From Candidatus Zixiibacteriota bacterium (lineage in GTDB: Bacteria; RBG-13-66-14; B26-G2; WVWN01), in the NCBI GenBank assembly GCA_030613505.1, contig JAUWLW010000072.1, positions 1 through 9,452 of the forward strand: a stretch of DNA of 9,452 nt, in the 5' to 3' direction. Below the pieces are notes generated by a model, which made no database searches, had not been told where the DNA came from, and worked only from the letters and a program-made list of their open reading frames with translations. Position numbers and translations under genes: made by a program. This document shows, piece after piece, positions 1-7,195 of the stretch (its first letter is position 1; each line of letters begins with the position of its first letter).

Positions 1-2440
1 CCACCCGCGTCGTACCCAGCTCGTCCGGGCCGCCCGCCTGCACCGCCTCCAGCTTGTACTCGTACGCTACCGCCTTTACCTCGCGGTCCAGGTACCGGTA
101 CGGCGAACGTCCCGTTATGGGCTCCGCGTTCACCTTCGCCCAGCCGTCGCCGCCGGCGGTTACCGTATCGCTACCGGCCCTACCGAAAGCCTCAGCCGAC
201 GCGCTCGCCGCGGTTCCGCCGCCCCCCGCCGCCGGCGCCGTTACGCCAGCTACCGCACGACGGTACAGGTTGAAGTGGTCCGCCTCCTCGGCGCCGCCTA
301 CGGCCCACGTCAGCAGCACGCCGGCCTTCGTGCGCCGACCCTCGAAAGACGTGAGCCTTACGGCCGACGTGCCCACCGCCACGTCCGCCTCGAACGTCTT
401 GAAGTTATGCGCCGAGACGGTGAGGTACATCGTGCCCTCGGTCGTGGGGTTTATGCTGAAGGAGACGTTGCCGCTCGCGTTCGTAGTGTCGGCGGCGTAG
501 ACCTCGTCGCCCTTCCACACGCACACCAGCGCGCCCTCTACGTCGCCGTCCGCCGAATCGCCCACGTGGACCTGGTAGTTCTGCGAACCGGTGGGAATCT
601 CGTCGTCGTAGGTGACGTTCGGCGTGCCGATGGTCCCGGTCGGCATCCAGATGTCGGGGTCGCCGTTGTGTAAAAGCTCGAAGTAAATGTACCTATACGT
701 AGAGTTGCCGATCGTTCCCTGCAGCGTGTGTTTGTGGAACGCCATCGTTTTGCCGGCCACGTATACGTCTTTATCGCCGAGTTGCTCGAAATAAGACTTC
801 AAGAAGTCGGCCGACAGGCCGCTGGCGGGGCTGCCGCGCATGTACCATCCGTAGCGCGTGTTGCCGGCGAAGCCGACGCCGCCGCCGGCGGGCGAGCTGA
901 CGAAATAGGCGCCGCAGTTGTTATCGCGGTCGGTGTTGCTCGGGTAGCAGCCGAGGGTGTAGAGGACGCCGAAGAACTTGGGGTGGTTGGTGAGGTTGCG
1001 GAGATTGGAGCTGTAGACGCTCCCCGAGTTCGTTCCCAAAACCGTCGTGTTCGAGTGCGCGGCGTGCGCTATGACGCCCTTGCCCTGGTTCATATGTGAG
1101 ATGAAACTGGTCGAATTGAACACGGCGCCGCCCGGGTAGTTGTTGTCCCAGAGCTCGGCGAAGGACCAGTGCGACGACTTCATATAGTTATCGCGCACGT
1201 ACTCCATCAAGTACCTCTCGTTGGTCGAGGAGTCGAGGAAGGCGCCGCCGAGGATTACGAGGTGCTGGTAGTTGTAGGGGTTGGTTTCGGTGGACGCCTC
1301 GGCGCCATCGTAGCACAACGTCTTGTCGATGACTTCGTTCAGGTCGCTCACGGTCGAGACCTGGATCCGGCCCACGTAGACGTCGTATACCCAGTCAACG
1401 TTGTCGTCCGGGTACTCGCCCCAGTAATTATCCCCGTCGGCGTTGAAGTCGCCGTCCAGGCAGCCGTAGTAGTTGTCGGTCGGGACCAGGTAGTCCCGCT
1501 CTATCGTCCGGTACTTGGGGTCGTACACTTTGCGCACGGGGATAATGGAATTGGTCCCGATAAGGCAAACGTACTGCGTGCCCTTGTTCTCGTAATAATC
1601 TTTAATACAATTACGGACCTTCTCCGCCGTATCGCGGCCGGAGTAATTACTCCCGATATAAGACATCGTTACGACCGCGGCGTTAAGGCCTTTCTTGGTC
1701 TTCCAATCCGCCAGCTCTTTGGCCTTGGCTTCGAGAGTCGTATTGGTGATTATCAGGTAGGGGAAGACGTCGGCGTCCAGGCCGGCGCCGCCCTCCAGCA
1801 AGCGTGTGCCGCTCGCCGGGGAAATCTCCCACGGGTTGATTACCGACGCCGCCAGGCTCTCGCGGATGTCGCGGTCGATCCAACCCAAACGCACTTTGGG
1901 ATAGACGTTCTCCACGGCGGCGCGCGTCAGGTTCAGTTTGAAATCGATTACCGGGTACACCATCAACTTGCCCGTCGCCGGGACGTACTGCACCGGCGCC
2001 AGCACGACGCTGCCCACGCCGTAGCCGCCCATGTTGCCGCTCTCGAACGCGTAGGCCAACTTGCCGGGGAACGGTTCCGTCGAAGAATACACCGCCGCGT
2101 TCGGCGGCGTAGGTTGCGACGTACCCGCGCTGACCGGCGTGGGTTCCTGCAGCGGCATTACGCGATGAGAACCGGGAAGCGCTACCGGCTCGCCGTACGA
2201 GACGTCGACCGATTCGATCTCCGTCCCCTTGGGCAACGCCACGGTTACGATAACCGCCGGTAAGTTCGGTTCACCCGGCTCGCCGGGTAGTACGGTCGCG
2301 TCCTTCAAGGTGACGACGTCGTAACCTAAAAAAGCCGGGTCGGACGAACCGTTCACCTGTACGTCGGCCGTATCGATTTGTACGGTATAGGCGAACGCGG
2401 ACGCCGCCAAGAATCCCACCAGCCACAGCCCTTTCTTCAT
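1..2440 (-). CDS. Secreted gingipain-type cysteine peptidase (family C25), C-terminus cut by window edge
   Basis: The frame is open from ATG at 2440 to the left edge, giving 813 residues with no stop. Residues 1-17 form a signal peptide (MKKGLWLVGFLAASAFA, likely cut before YTV), so the product is exported. Residues ~20-215 look like a C25 propeptide. The catalytic domain starts near 224 with the family-typical FPYLIIT (226-232) and LADWKTKKG. PTDNYYGC (320-327) and VGRI (356-359) follow. The catalytic pair is probably His462 (IAHAAHSN, aligned with gingipain TAHGS) and Cys498 (YTLGCYPS), 36 residues apart; RgpB has a similar spacing. The domain closes near 594-600 (NGDPDIWMP). An Ig-like or carboxypeptidase-regulatory-like sandwich (~618-690) and an FnIII-like domain from 693 follow. 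A Gly/Ala/Ser/Thr-rich insertion at 729-766 interrupts the FnIII-like domain. Any C-terminal sorting or FlgD-like domain would lie outside the window. The start is fixed by AGGAGG 8 bases upstream. Family assignment is firm; substrate and cleavage specificity are unknown. Confidence 0.9.
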   Translation of the reverse strand, partial: MKKGLWLVGFLAASAFAYTVQIDTADVQVNGSSDPAFLGYDVVTLKDATVLPGEPGEPNLPAVIVTVALPKGTEIESVDVSYGEPVALPGSHRVMPLQEPTPVSAGTSQPTPPNAAVYSSTEPFPGKLAYAFESGNMGGYGVGSVVLAPVQYVPATGKLMVYPVIDFKLNLTRAAVENVYPKVRLGWIDRDIRESLAASVINPWEISPASGTRLLEGGAGLDADVFPYLIITNTTLEAKAKELADWKTKKGLNAAVVTMSYIGSNYSGRDTAEKVRNCIKDYYENKGTQYVCLIGTNSIIPVRKVYDPKYRTIERDYLVPTDNYYGCLDGDFNADGDNYWGEYPDDNVDWVYDVYVGRIQVSTVSDLNEVIDKTLCYDGAEASTETNPYNYQHLVILGGAFLDSSTNERYLMEYVRDNYMKSSHWSFAELWDNNYPGGAVFNSTSFISHMNQGKGVIAHAAHSNTTVLGTNSGSVYSSNLRNLTNHPKFFGVLYTLGCYPSNTDRDNNCGAYFVSSPAGGGVGFAGNTRYGWYMRGSPASGLSADFLKSYFEQLGDKDVYVAGKTMAFHKHTLQGTIGNSTYRYIYFELLHNGDPDIWMPTGTIGTPNVTYDDEIPTGSQNYQVHVGDSADGDVEGALVCVWKGDEVYAADTTNASGNVSFSINPTTEGTMYLTVSAHNFKTFEADVAVGTSAVRLTSFEGRRTKAGVLLTWAVGGAEEADHFNLYRRAVAGVTAPAAGGGGTAASASAEAFGRAGSDTVTAGGDGWAKVNAEPITGRSPYRYLDREVKAVAYEYKLEAVQAGGPDELGTTRV

Positions 2441-2448
2441 TCGACATT

Positions 2449-2454
2449 CCTCCT
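2449..2454 (-). promoter_or_regulatory. Ribosome binding site of the C25 peptidase gene
   Basis: The minus strand reads AGGAGG, the full anti-Shine-Dalgarno complement, 8 bases before the ATG at 2440. An ATG at 2447 lies closer to it but is in another frame, so 2440 is the supported start. Confidence 0.85.
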
Positions 2455-2519
2455 AAAGCGGATTTAATAAAACCGTTCCGGCGTTATTGTGATTTTGTTA
2501 CTCAATTTATACTAATCTT

Positions 2520-2548
2520 ATTATAACACGCCAGGTTAGCCGTGCCAA
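2520..2548 (-). promoter_or_regulatory. Near-consensus sigma70-type promoter for the C25 peptidase gene
   Basis: The minus strand carries TTGGCA (2548 to 2543), a 17-base spacer and a perfect TATAAT (2525 to 2520). This is one mismatch from the full -35/-10 consensus at optimal spacing. Transcription would begin near 2512, giving a leader of about 70 bases. The site lies in an AT-rich island within otherwise GC-rich DNA. It suggests strong housekeeping-sigma transcription of the protease. It is a sequence prediction with no expression data. Confidence 0.75.
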
Positions 2549-2634
2549 GTTTTTTTAAAGGAAAATCGTCCGGCCGCGTCCGGCCCGCCCGGCGCCTTAA
2601 AAACCCCTTGCGCCGCCCCGCCGGTTTTTTTACT

Positions 2635-2664
2635 ATGTCCACGGAGTTCGTAAAAAAAACATGA
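2635..2664 (+). other. Nine-codon ORF overlapping the mutS start, with an A8 tract
   Basis: ATG at 2635 opens a frame reading MSTEFVKKT that ends in TGA at 2662-2664. The TGA overlaps the mutS ATG in an ATGA arrangement. It contains eight consecutive A (2652-2659) just before the mutS start. No Shine-Dalgarno precedes it, so it may simply be chance. The only SD-like element for mutS, GGAG at 2643-2646, lies inside it and is 14 bases from the ATG, which is unusually far. Confidence 0.25.
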
Positions 2665-5231
2665 CGACGCCGATGCTCAGGCAATACCGCGCCATCAAAG
2701 AACGTTACCCGGACGCGATAATTTTCTTCCGCCTGGGCGACTTCTACGAGATGTTCTACGATGACGCCGAGGTCGCGAGCTCGCTGTTGGGCTTGACGCT
2801 CACCGGCCGCGGCAAGGGCGAGAACCGCGTGCCGATGTGCGGCTTCCCCCACCACGCCGCTACCGGTTACGTCGCCAAATTACTGGACGCCGGCCGCAAG
2901 GTCGCGGTCGCGGACCAGACCGAGGACCCCACGGAGGCCAAGCAGCTGGTGCGGCGCGAGGTGGTCCGCGTCATCACGCCGGGGACGGTGTACGAAGACG
3001 AGCTGCTGGCCGGTTCGGAGACGCGGTACGTCGCCGCGGTAGCGTTGAAGCGCAACAGGTGGGCCGCGGCCCGCCTCGACGTCGCCGGCGGCTCGTTCGA
3101 GGTCTGGCCCGCCCTGGACGCCGCCGCGGCGGCGGCGCTGGTCGCGTCGTGGGGCGCGGCGGAGGTGTTGGCGGAAGACGACGCGCCGCTGCCGGAAGGC
3201 CTTTCCGAGGACGACGCGTCGATAACGTACCGCGAAGGCTCGGACTTTTCGACGGCGGAGGGCGAGGCCTTGTTGCAAGACCATTTCGGCGTGGCCAACC
3301 TCGCCGGCTTCGGCCTGGAGGGCGAGGACGCCGCGGTCGCCGCGGCCGGGGCTCTCTTGCGTTACGCGGCGGCGACGCAGCTCGGGCCGCTGTCGCACGT
3401 CGTCTCGGTCAAAACCCGCGCCCTCGGCGACCGGATGTACCTCGACGCCACGACGATGCGCAACCTCGAGATATTCGAACACCCCGGCCCGGGCGGCGGT
3501 ACGCTCTACGAGCTTATGAACAAGACGCGCACCGCGATGGGCGCGCGGCGCCTCCGGCGGTACCTGGCCGAGCCGCTGCTGTCCAAGGAAGCGATCGACC
3601 GGCGGCTCGACGCCGTGGCCGCGCTCCTTCGGGAGAGCGAGGTCCGCCACCGCGTTCGCGAAATACTCCGGCCGTGCGCCGACGTGGAACGGCTTGCCGG
3701 CCGGGTGGCGCTGGGGACGGCCACGCCGCGCGACGTCCACGCGCTGGGGCGAAGCCTCGCGCTCGTGCCCGAGCTCCGCCGGGCGCTGGCCGGCGCCGAA
3801 GCGCCGCTCCTGGCGGACGTGGGCCGCGACCTGGTGGACGTGGCCGACCTGGTCAAACTCGTCGACGACGCGCTGGCCGACGAGCCGCTCGCTACGCTGG
3901 CCGAGGGCGGTATCATACGCCGCGGCTTCCGCGCCGACCTCGACGACCTCCGCGACCGCTCCTCCCAGGCCAAGGAGTACATCGCGGGCCTGGAGCGCAC
4001 CGAGCGCGAGCGCACCGGTATTTCCTCGCTCAAGGTGGGATACAACAAAGTCTTCGGCTACTACGTCGAGGTCACCAAGGCCAACATGGAAAAGGTCCCG
4101 GCCGACTACATCCGCAAACAGACCCTCGTCAACGCCGAGCGCTTCGTCACGCCGACGCTAAAGGAGTACGAGGAGACCGCGCTCTCCGCGGACGAGAAAA
4201 TAGCCGCGCTGGAGCGCGAGATATTCGTCGACCTGCGCGCCGAGCTCGGACGGCACGTCGAGCGCCTTACCCGCGTCGCGGGCGCGGCGGCGGAGCTGGA
4301 CGTCACGGCGTCGTACGCTCAGGCCGCGCTCGAGAACGACTTCGCCCGTCCGGAAATCGCGGACGAGCCGGTGCTCGACGTCGAGGACGGCCGCCACCCG
4401 GTCGTGGAACGCTTCTATCTCGACGAGCCCTTCGTCCCCAACGACCTCCACCTCGACGAGGACGAGCGTTTCGTCGTCCTCACCGGCCCCAACATGGCGG
4501 GCAAGTCTACCTACCTCCGCCAGGCGGCTTTGATAACGCTGCTGGCGCAGGCGGGCTCCTTCGTCCCGGCGCGCCGCGCGACCGTAGGCCCGGTCGACCG
4601 CATCTTCACGCGCATCGGCGCCGCGGACGACCTCTCGCGCGGGCGTTCCACTTTCCTGGTGGAGATGACCGAGACCGCCGACATCGTGAACAACGCCACG
4701 TCGCGAAGCCTCATTCTGTTGGACGAGATAGGCCGGGGGACGTCGACTTACGACGGCCTCAGCCTGGCGGGGGCCGTGGCCGAGTTCCTGGCGGAGAACA
4801 CGCGGGCCCGAACGCTCTTCGCCACCCACTACCACGAGCTCGCGGCGTTGGCCGAGGGGGGCGCGGGCGTCGTCAACTATACCGTAACGGTGCGGGAGGC
4901 GGGCGGCAAGGTCCACTTCCTGCGGCGCGTTACGCGGGGCGTAACCAGCCGCTCGTACGGCATCCAGGTGGCGCGGCTGGCGGGCCTGCCGCCGGCCATA
5001 CTCGCTCGCGCGCGCCAGATCCTGGAGGAACTCGAGGTAGGCCGGGGACCCCGGGCGTTAGTCGAGAATTCCGACCAGCAGGGCCTTTTCACGCCCCGGC
5101 CGCCCATAATCGAGGAGTACGTCGCCGCGCTCGAGCCGGACCGCATGACGCCGCGCGCCGCGCTCGACGCCCTCTTCGAGCTGCGCAAACTCCTGGAACG
5201 GGAGGCCGACGAGAAACCGAAAAAGGAATAG
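2661..5231 (+). CDS. mutS: DNA mismatch repair protein MutS
   Basis: This 856-residue protein has the full MutS1 layout and a typical length. It recognises mismatches and small loops in DNA and, once ATP-bound, would recruit MutL. The N-terminal mismatch-binding domain carries the FYE wedge motif at F28-Y29-E30 (GDFYEMF). A connector (~125-250) follows, then the lever/clamp core with the conserved VGYNKVFGYYVEVTKAN stretch near 458-475. The ATPase domain shows Walker A TGPNMAGKST (608-617), Walker B LILLDE ending at D688-E689, the GRGTST signature and THYHEL. QQGLF at 806-810 matches the QxxLF beta-clamp-binding pattern. The C-terminal RAALDALFELRKLL helix is also typical. The start at 2661 is chosen because MTTPMLRQY matches the family N-terminus, although its ribosome site is poor. 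It is the first gene of the plus-strand operon, and no mutL is adjacent. Confidence 0.97.
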   Translation: MTTPMLRQYRAIKERYPDAIIFFRLGDFYEMFYDDAEVASSLLGLTLTGRGKGENRVPMCGFPHHAATGYVAKLLDAGRKVAVADQTEDPTEAKQLVRREVVRVITPGTVYEDELLAGSETRYVAAVALKRNRWAAARLDVAGGSFEVWPALDAAAAAALVASWGAAEVLAEDDAPLPEGLSEDDASITYREGSDFSTAEGEALLQDHFGVANLAGFGLEGEDAAVAAAGALLRYAAATQLGPLSHVVSVKTRALGDRMYLDATTMRNLEIFEHPGPGGGTLYELMNKTRTAMGARRLRRYLAEPLLSKEAIDRRLDAVAALLRESEVRHRVREILRPCADVERLAGRVALGTATPRDVHALGRSLALVPELRRALAGAEAPLLADVGRDLVDVADLVKLVDDALADEPLATLAEGGIIRRGFRADLDDLRDRSSQAKEYIAGLERTERERTGISSLKVGYNKVFGYYVEVTKANMEKVPADYIRKQTLVNAERFVTPTLKEYEETALSADEKIAALEREIFVDLRAELGRHVERLTRVAGAAAELDVTASYAQAALENDFARPEIADEPVLDVEDGRHPVVERFYLDEPFVPNDLHLDEDERFVVLTGPNMAGKSTYLRQAALITLLAQAGSFVPARRATVGPVDRIFTRIGAADDLSRGRSTFLVEMTETADIVNNATSRSLILLDEIGRGTSTYDGLSLAGAVAEFLAENTRARTLFATHYHELAALAEGGAGVVNYTVTVREAGGKVHFLRRVTRGVTSRSYGIQVARLAGLPPAILARARQILEELEVGRGPRALVENSDQQGLFTPRPPIIEEYVAALEPDRMTPRAALDALFELRKLLEREADEKPKKE

Positions 5232-5250
5232 TTGCGCCGGAAACGAATTT

Positions 5251-6078
5251 ATGGTAAATTCGAAATACAATATGGGAGCCGGCGAACCACGCGCCGGCCG
5301 GGAGCGCCGAGGCGGAGAGCCGCCGCCTCGTTTTATTATAGCTCCCGACGACGTGAGCGACGGCATCGTCCGGCTCGCGGGAGCGGAAGGGCACCACGCC
5401 AAGAACGTCTTGCGGCTCGGCCGGGGCGACCCGTTCGTCGCCGTGGACGGCCGCGGCGTCGAATACGAGGCGGAAGTCGAAATCCGCACCGCCGACGGCC
5501 TGCTTGGCAAAGTTGTCCGGACGACGCGCCGAAGCCGCGAGCCGCTGGCGCGGGTAGCGCTCGCGCAAGCTCTCCTCAAGCCGGCCGAGCTGGCCGAGGT
5601 CGTGAAGCAGGCCACGGCGCTGGGCGTGAGCGAATTCGTCTTCTTCGAATGCGCGCGGTCACAGCGGCGGGAGGTCGCGGCCCGGGAGAAAAAACACCTC
5701 GAGGGGGTGGCCGCGGCCACGGTCAAACAGTCGCTCCGCGCCGTCGTGCCCGAAATATACGCCCCTAAAACGTTCGCCGACGTGCTGGCGCGCGCCCGTG
5801 ATTTCGACGTCGCCTTTATGTGCAAGCGCGACGCCGGCGCCGAATCTCTGGCGGAAGTTATCGGGCGCGGCAAGCCCGGGCCCAGCAGATTTCTGGTAGC
5901 CGTGGGGCCGGAGGGCGGCTTCGACGCCGGCGAAGAGAAGCGCGCCGCGGGAGCGGCGTTCAGGCCGCTGGACCTAGGCCCCCGGCGGCTGCGGGCGGAG
6001 TTGGCCGGGCCCGTAGCGTGCGCGTTGATATTTCACGCCTCCGGCGACCTGGGCCCTGCCGGCCGCGGCGGAGGGTAA
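5251..6078 (+). CDS. rsmE: 16S rRNA (uracil1498-N3)-methyltransferase RsmE
   Basis: This 275-residue SPOUT-family methyltransferase would use S-adenosylmethionine to methylate N3 of U1498 in 16S rRNA of the small subunit. The family body begins at about residue 27 (RFIIAPDDV). A PUA-like N-terminal part includes GHHAKNVLRLGRGD and DGRGVEYEAEVE. QALLKPAELAEVVKQATALG leads into the SPOUT knot, with VGPEGGF at 218-224 and LGPRRLRAELA at 242-252 as the cofactor-binding loops. The usual final motif is RILRxETA, so Leu251 in place of Thr is a mild deviation. About 26 residues precede the normal start and are Gly/Arg/Pro-rich. ATG at 5272 is an alternative start, and neither ATG has a strong ribosome site (GGAA lies 8 bases before 5251). 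The gene starts 19 bases after mutS and ends 4 bases before the HIT gene. Confidence 0.92.
   Translation: MVNSKYNMGAGEPRAGRERRGGEPPPRFIIAPDDVSDGIVRLAGAEGHHAKNVLRLGRGDPFVAVDGRGVEYEAEVEIRTADGLLGKVVRTTRRSREPLARVALAQALLKPAELAEVVKQATALGVSEFVFFECARSQRREVAAREKKHLEGVAAATVKQSLRAVVPEIYAPKTFADVLARARDFDVAFMCKRDAGAESLAEVIGRGKPGPSRFLVAVGPEGGFDAGEEKRAAGAAFRPLDLGPRRLRAELAGPVACALIFHASGDLGPAGRGGG
6070..6074 (+). promoter_or_regulatory. Ribosome binding site of the HIT gene, inside the rsmE 3' end
   Basis: GGAGG lies 8 bases before the ATG at 6083 and overlaps the last codons of rsmE. This fixes the HIT start and suggests translational coupling between the two genes. Confidence 0.8.
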
Positions 6079-6082
6079 CGCT

Positions 6083-6427
6083 ATGGAAGAGTGCATATTC
6101 TGTAAAATAGTCGCGGGCGAGCTCCCGACGGAATTAATATACGAGGACGACGTCGTCGCAGCCTTCGCCGACATATCGCCCATGGCGCCGGTGCACGCGC
6201 TCATCATCCCCAAAAAACATCTCGCCGGCGTCGACGAACTCAGCGAGGAGGACGCGGGCGTCGTAGGCCATATGATAATGGCGGCCCAGCGGCTCGCGCG
6301 CCAGCTCGGCGTATCGGCGTCGGGGTACCGGTTGGTTATTAATACCGGCGCCGACGCGACGCAAACCGTTCCCCATCTTCACGTACACCTGTTGGGGGGG
6401 CGCCCGCTCGAGCCCAAGCTCGGCTAG
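6083..6427 (+). CDS. HIT-family purine nucleotide phosphoramidase (HinT/PKCI type)
   Basis: This complete 114-residue histidine-triad protein has the usual length for the HinT branch. Family members hydrolyse AMP-linked phosphoramidates or acyl-AMPs, using the middle histidine of the triad as nucleophile. The signature HLHVHLLGG places the triad at H98, H100 and H102. Upstream, CIFCKIVAGELP (C4-x-x-C7) is the zinc-binding-type opening of this branch, and APVHALIIPKKHL plus GYRLVINTG are conserved core strands. The C-terminus reads GGRPLEPKLG where relatives usually have GGR-x-hydrophobic-PPG, a modest variation. It acts in the cytoplasm as a homodimer in known relatives. The natural substrate in this organism cannot be read from sequence. 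It is embedded in the mutS-to-ccdA operon, 4 bases after rsmE. Confidence 0.93.
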   Translation: MEECIFCKIVAGELPTELIYEDDVVAAFADISPMAPVHALIIPKKHLAGVDELSEEDAGVVGHMIMAAQRLARQLGVSASGYRLVINTGADATQTVPHLHVHLLGGRPLEPKLG

Positions 6428-6463
6428 CGGCGTTTCGACCAACGTAATCGAGTGTGAATCGCT

Positions 6464-7165
6464 ATGAAACGAATTGGCATGAACGTAAAAAAGCGCGAGG
6501 CTACGGGAAAACGCCACGGCCGCGCGCTGAGGCGGCAGGGATTGATACCGGCCGTGGTCTACGGCGCCGAAGGCCCCAACGTCCCGGTAACGGTGGACGA
6601 GAAGGACTTCCGGGGTTCGCTGCGTATCGGCTCGGCGAACGCCATCCTCGACCTGAGAGTGGAGGGGGAAGACGAAGAGACGCTGGCCATCATAAAGGAT
6701 ATTCAATACGACGCGCTGGGCGACGAAATCCATCACGTGGACTTCCTCCGGGTAAAGGCCGGGATACCCATCCAGGTCACGATACCCATAACGGCCACCG
6801 GCCACTCGGAGGGCGAAAACGAGGGCGGCGTCACGGAATACTTGACGCGGGAAATCCGGGTGGAGTGCTTGCCGCGCGACATACCGGAGAACGTTACGTA
6901 CGACGTCTCGCCGCTGGTGCTGGGCGATTCGCTGCACTTAAAAGACGTAGCGCCGCCGGCGGGGGTCACTTTCCTGGACCCGGAGGATACGGCGCTGGTC
7001 GTCGTTAAAGCGCCGCGCATGGCCCGCGCCGATATAATCGCGGAGGAAGAGGCCGCGGCAGCCGCGGCAGCCGCCGCGGAAGAGGCGGCGGAGGGCGAAG
7101 AAGGCGAAACCGCCGAAGAAGGCGAGGAGAAAGCCCCCCCGCCTGCCGAGGAAACCTCTTCCTAA
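6464..7165 (+). CDS. rplY: 50S ribosomal protein L25 / general stress protein Ctc
   Basis: This 233-residue protein is the long two-domain (TL5/Ctc) form of L25, which binds 5S rRNA in the large subunit. The N-terminal RNA-binding domain (~1-95) shows the hallmark EATGKRHGRALRRQGLIPAV followed by VYG, then IKDIQYDALGDEIHHVDFLRV. The C-terminal beta-rich domain (~97-187) includes IPITATGHSEG-type strands, LPRDIPENVTYDVSPLVLGD and LHLKDV. From about 188 the chain ends in a very acidic Ala/Glu tail containing a nine-Ala run. Such tails are common in this family and probably disordered. The start could be ATG 6464 or ATG 6479 (five codons later); neither has a clear Shine-Dalgarno. It lies 36 bases after the HIT gene and 30 before pth. 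The rplY-pth pairing is common in bacteria and supports both calls. Confidence 0.95.
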   Translation: MKRIGMNVKKREATGKRHGRALRRQGLIPAVVYGAEGPNVPVTVDEKDFRGSLRIGSANAILDLRVEGEDEETLAIIKDIQYDALGDEIHHVDFLRVKAGIPIQVTIPITATGHSEGENEGGVTEYLTREIRVECLPRDIPENVTYDVSPLVLGDSLHLKDVAPPAGVTFLDPEDTALVVVKAPRMARADIIAEEEAAAAAAAAAEEAAEGEEGETAEEGEEKAPPPAEETSS

Positions 7166-7195
7166 CACCTGCGCCGTGGACGGGCGCGTAGCGTC

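Larger units (their letters stand above)
2441..2660. promoter_or_regulatory. Divergent intergenic region between the C25 peptidase gene and mutS
   Basis: This 220-base gap drives genes in both directions. The half nearest the peptidase (2461-2560) is AT-rich and holds its promoter. The mutS-proximal half is GC-rich, with a short direct repeat CGTCCGGCC at 2567-2575 and 2577-2585. A loose inverted repeat, AAAAACC (2599-2605) and GGTTTTT (2623-2629), encloses 17 bases. Plus-strand promoter candidates for mutS are weak: TTGTGA (2487-2492) with TATACT (2508-2513) at 15-base spacing, or TTGCGC (2608-2613) with TACTAT (2631-2636) at 17-base spacing. Neither is convincing. Confidence 0.4.

Noticed and set aside
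54-1099. Three overlapping plus-strand frames (54-500, 275-673, 728-1099)
   Set aside because: All are antisense to the FnIII/Ig-like and catalytic parts of the C25 gene, with the low-complexity composition expected from GC-rich reverse strands.
1169-2263. A 364-codon plus-strand open frame
   Set aside because: It lies antisense to the C25 peptidase, which has a signal peptide, catalytic motifs, promoter and ribosome site. The plus-strand product is Arg/Val/His-rich with no recognisable motif.
2599-2629. AAAAACC(N17)GGTTTTT inverted repeat as a terminator or attenuator before mutS
   Set aside because: The stem is mostly A-T pairs with a large loop, and no transcript is expected to enter from upstream because the neighbours diverge.
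2880-4916. Long minus-strand frames opposite mutS (2880-3740, 3506-4048, 4158-4916)
   Set aside because: They are shadows of GC-rich codons, with no motifs or ribosome sites of their own.
2837-5257. An 806-codon plus-strand frame overlapping mutS
   Set aside because: It is a frame shadow of mutS, dominated by Arg, Gly, Pro and Ala. The mutS frame carries every family motif.
5058-5873. A 271-codon minus-strand frame across the mutS-rsmE junction
   Set aside because: It is antisense to two well-supported genes and Ser/Arg/Ala-rich without family signals.
6134-6937. A 267-codon minus-strand frame opposite the HIT gene and rplY
   Set aside because: Both plus-strand genes are unmistakable. The antisense product has no recognisable domain.
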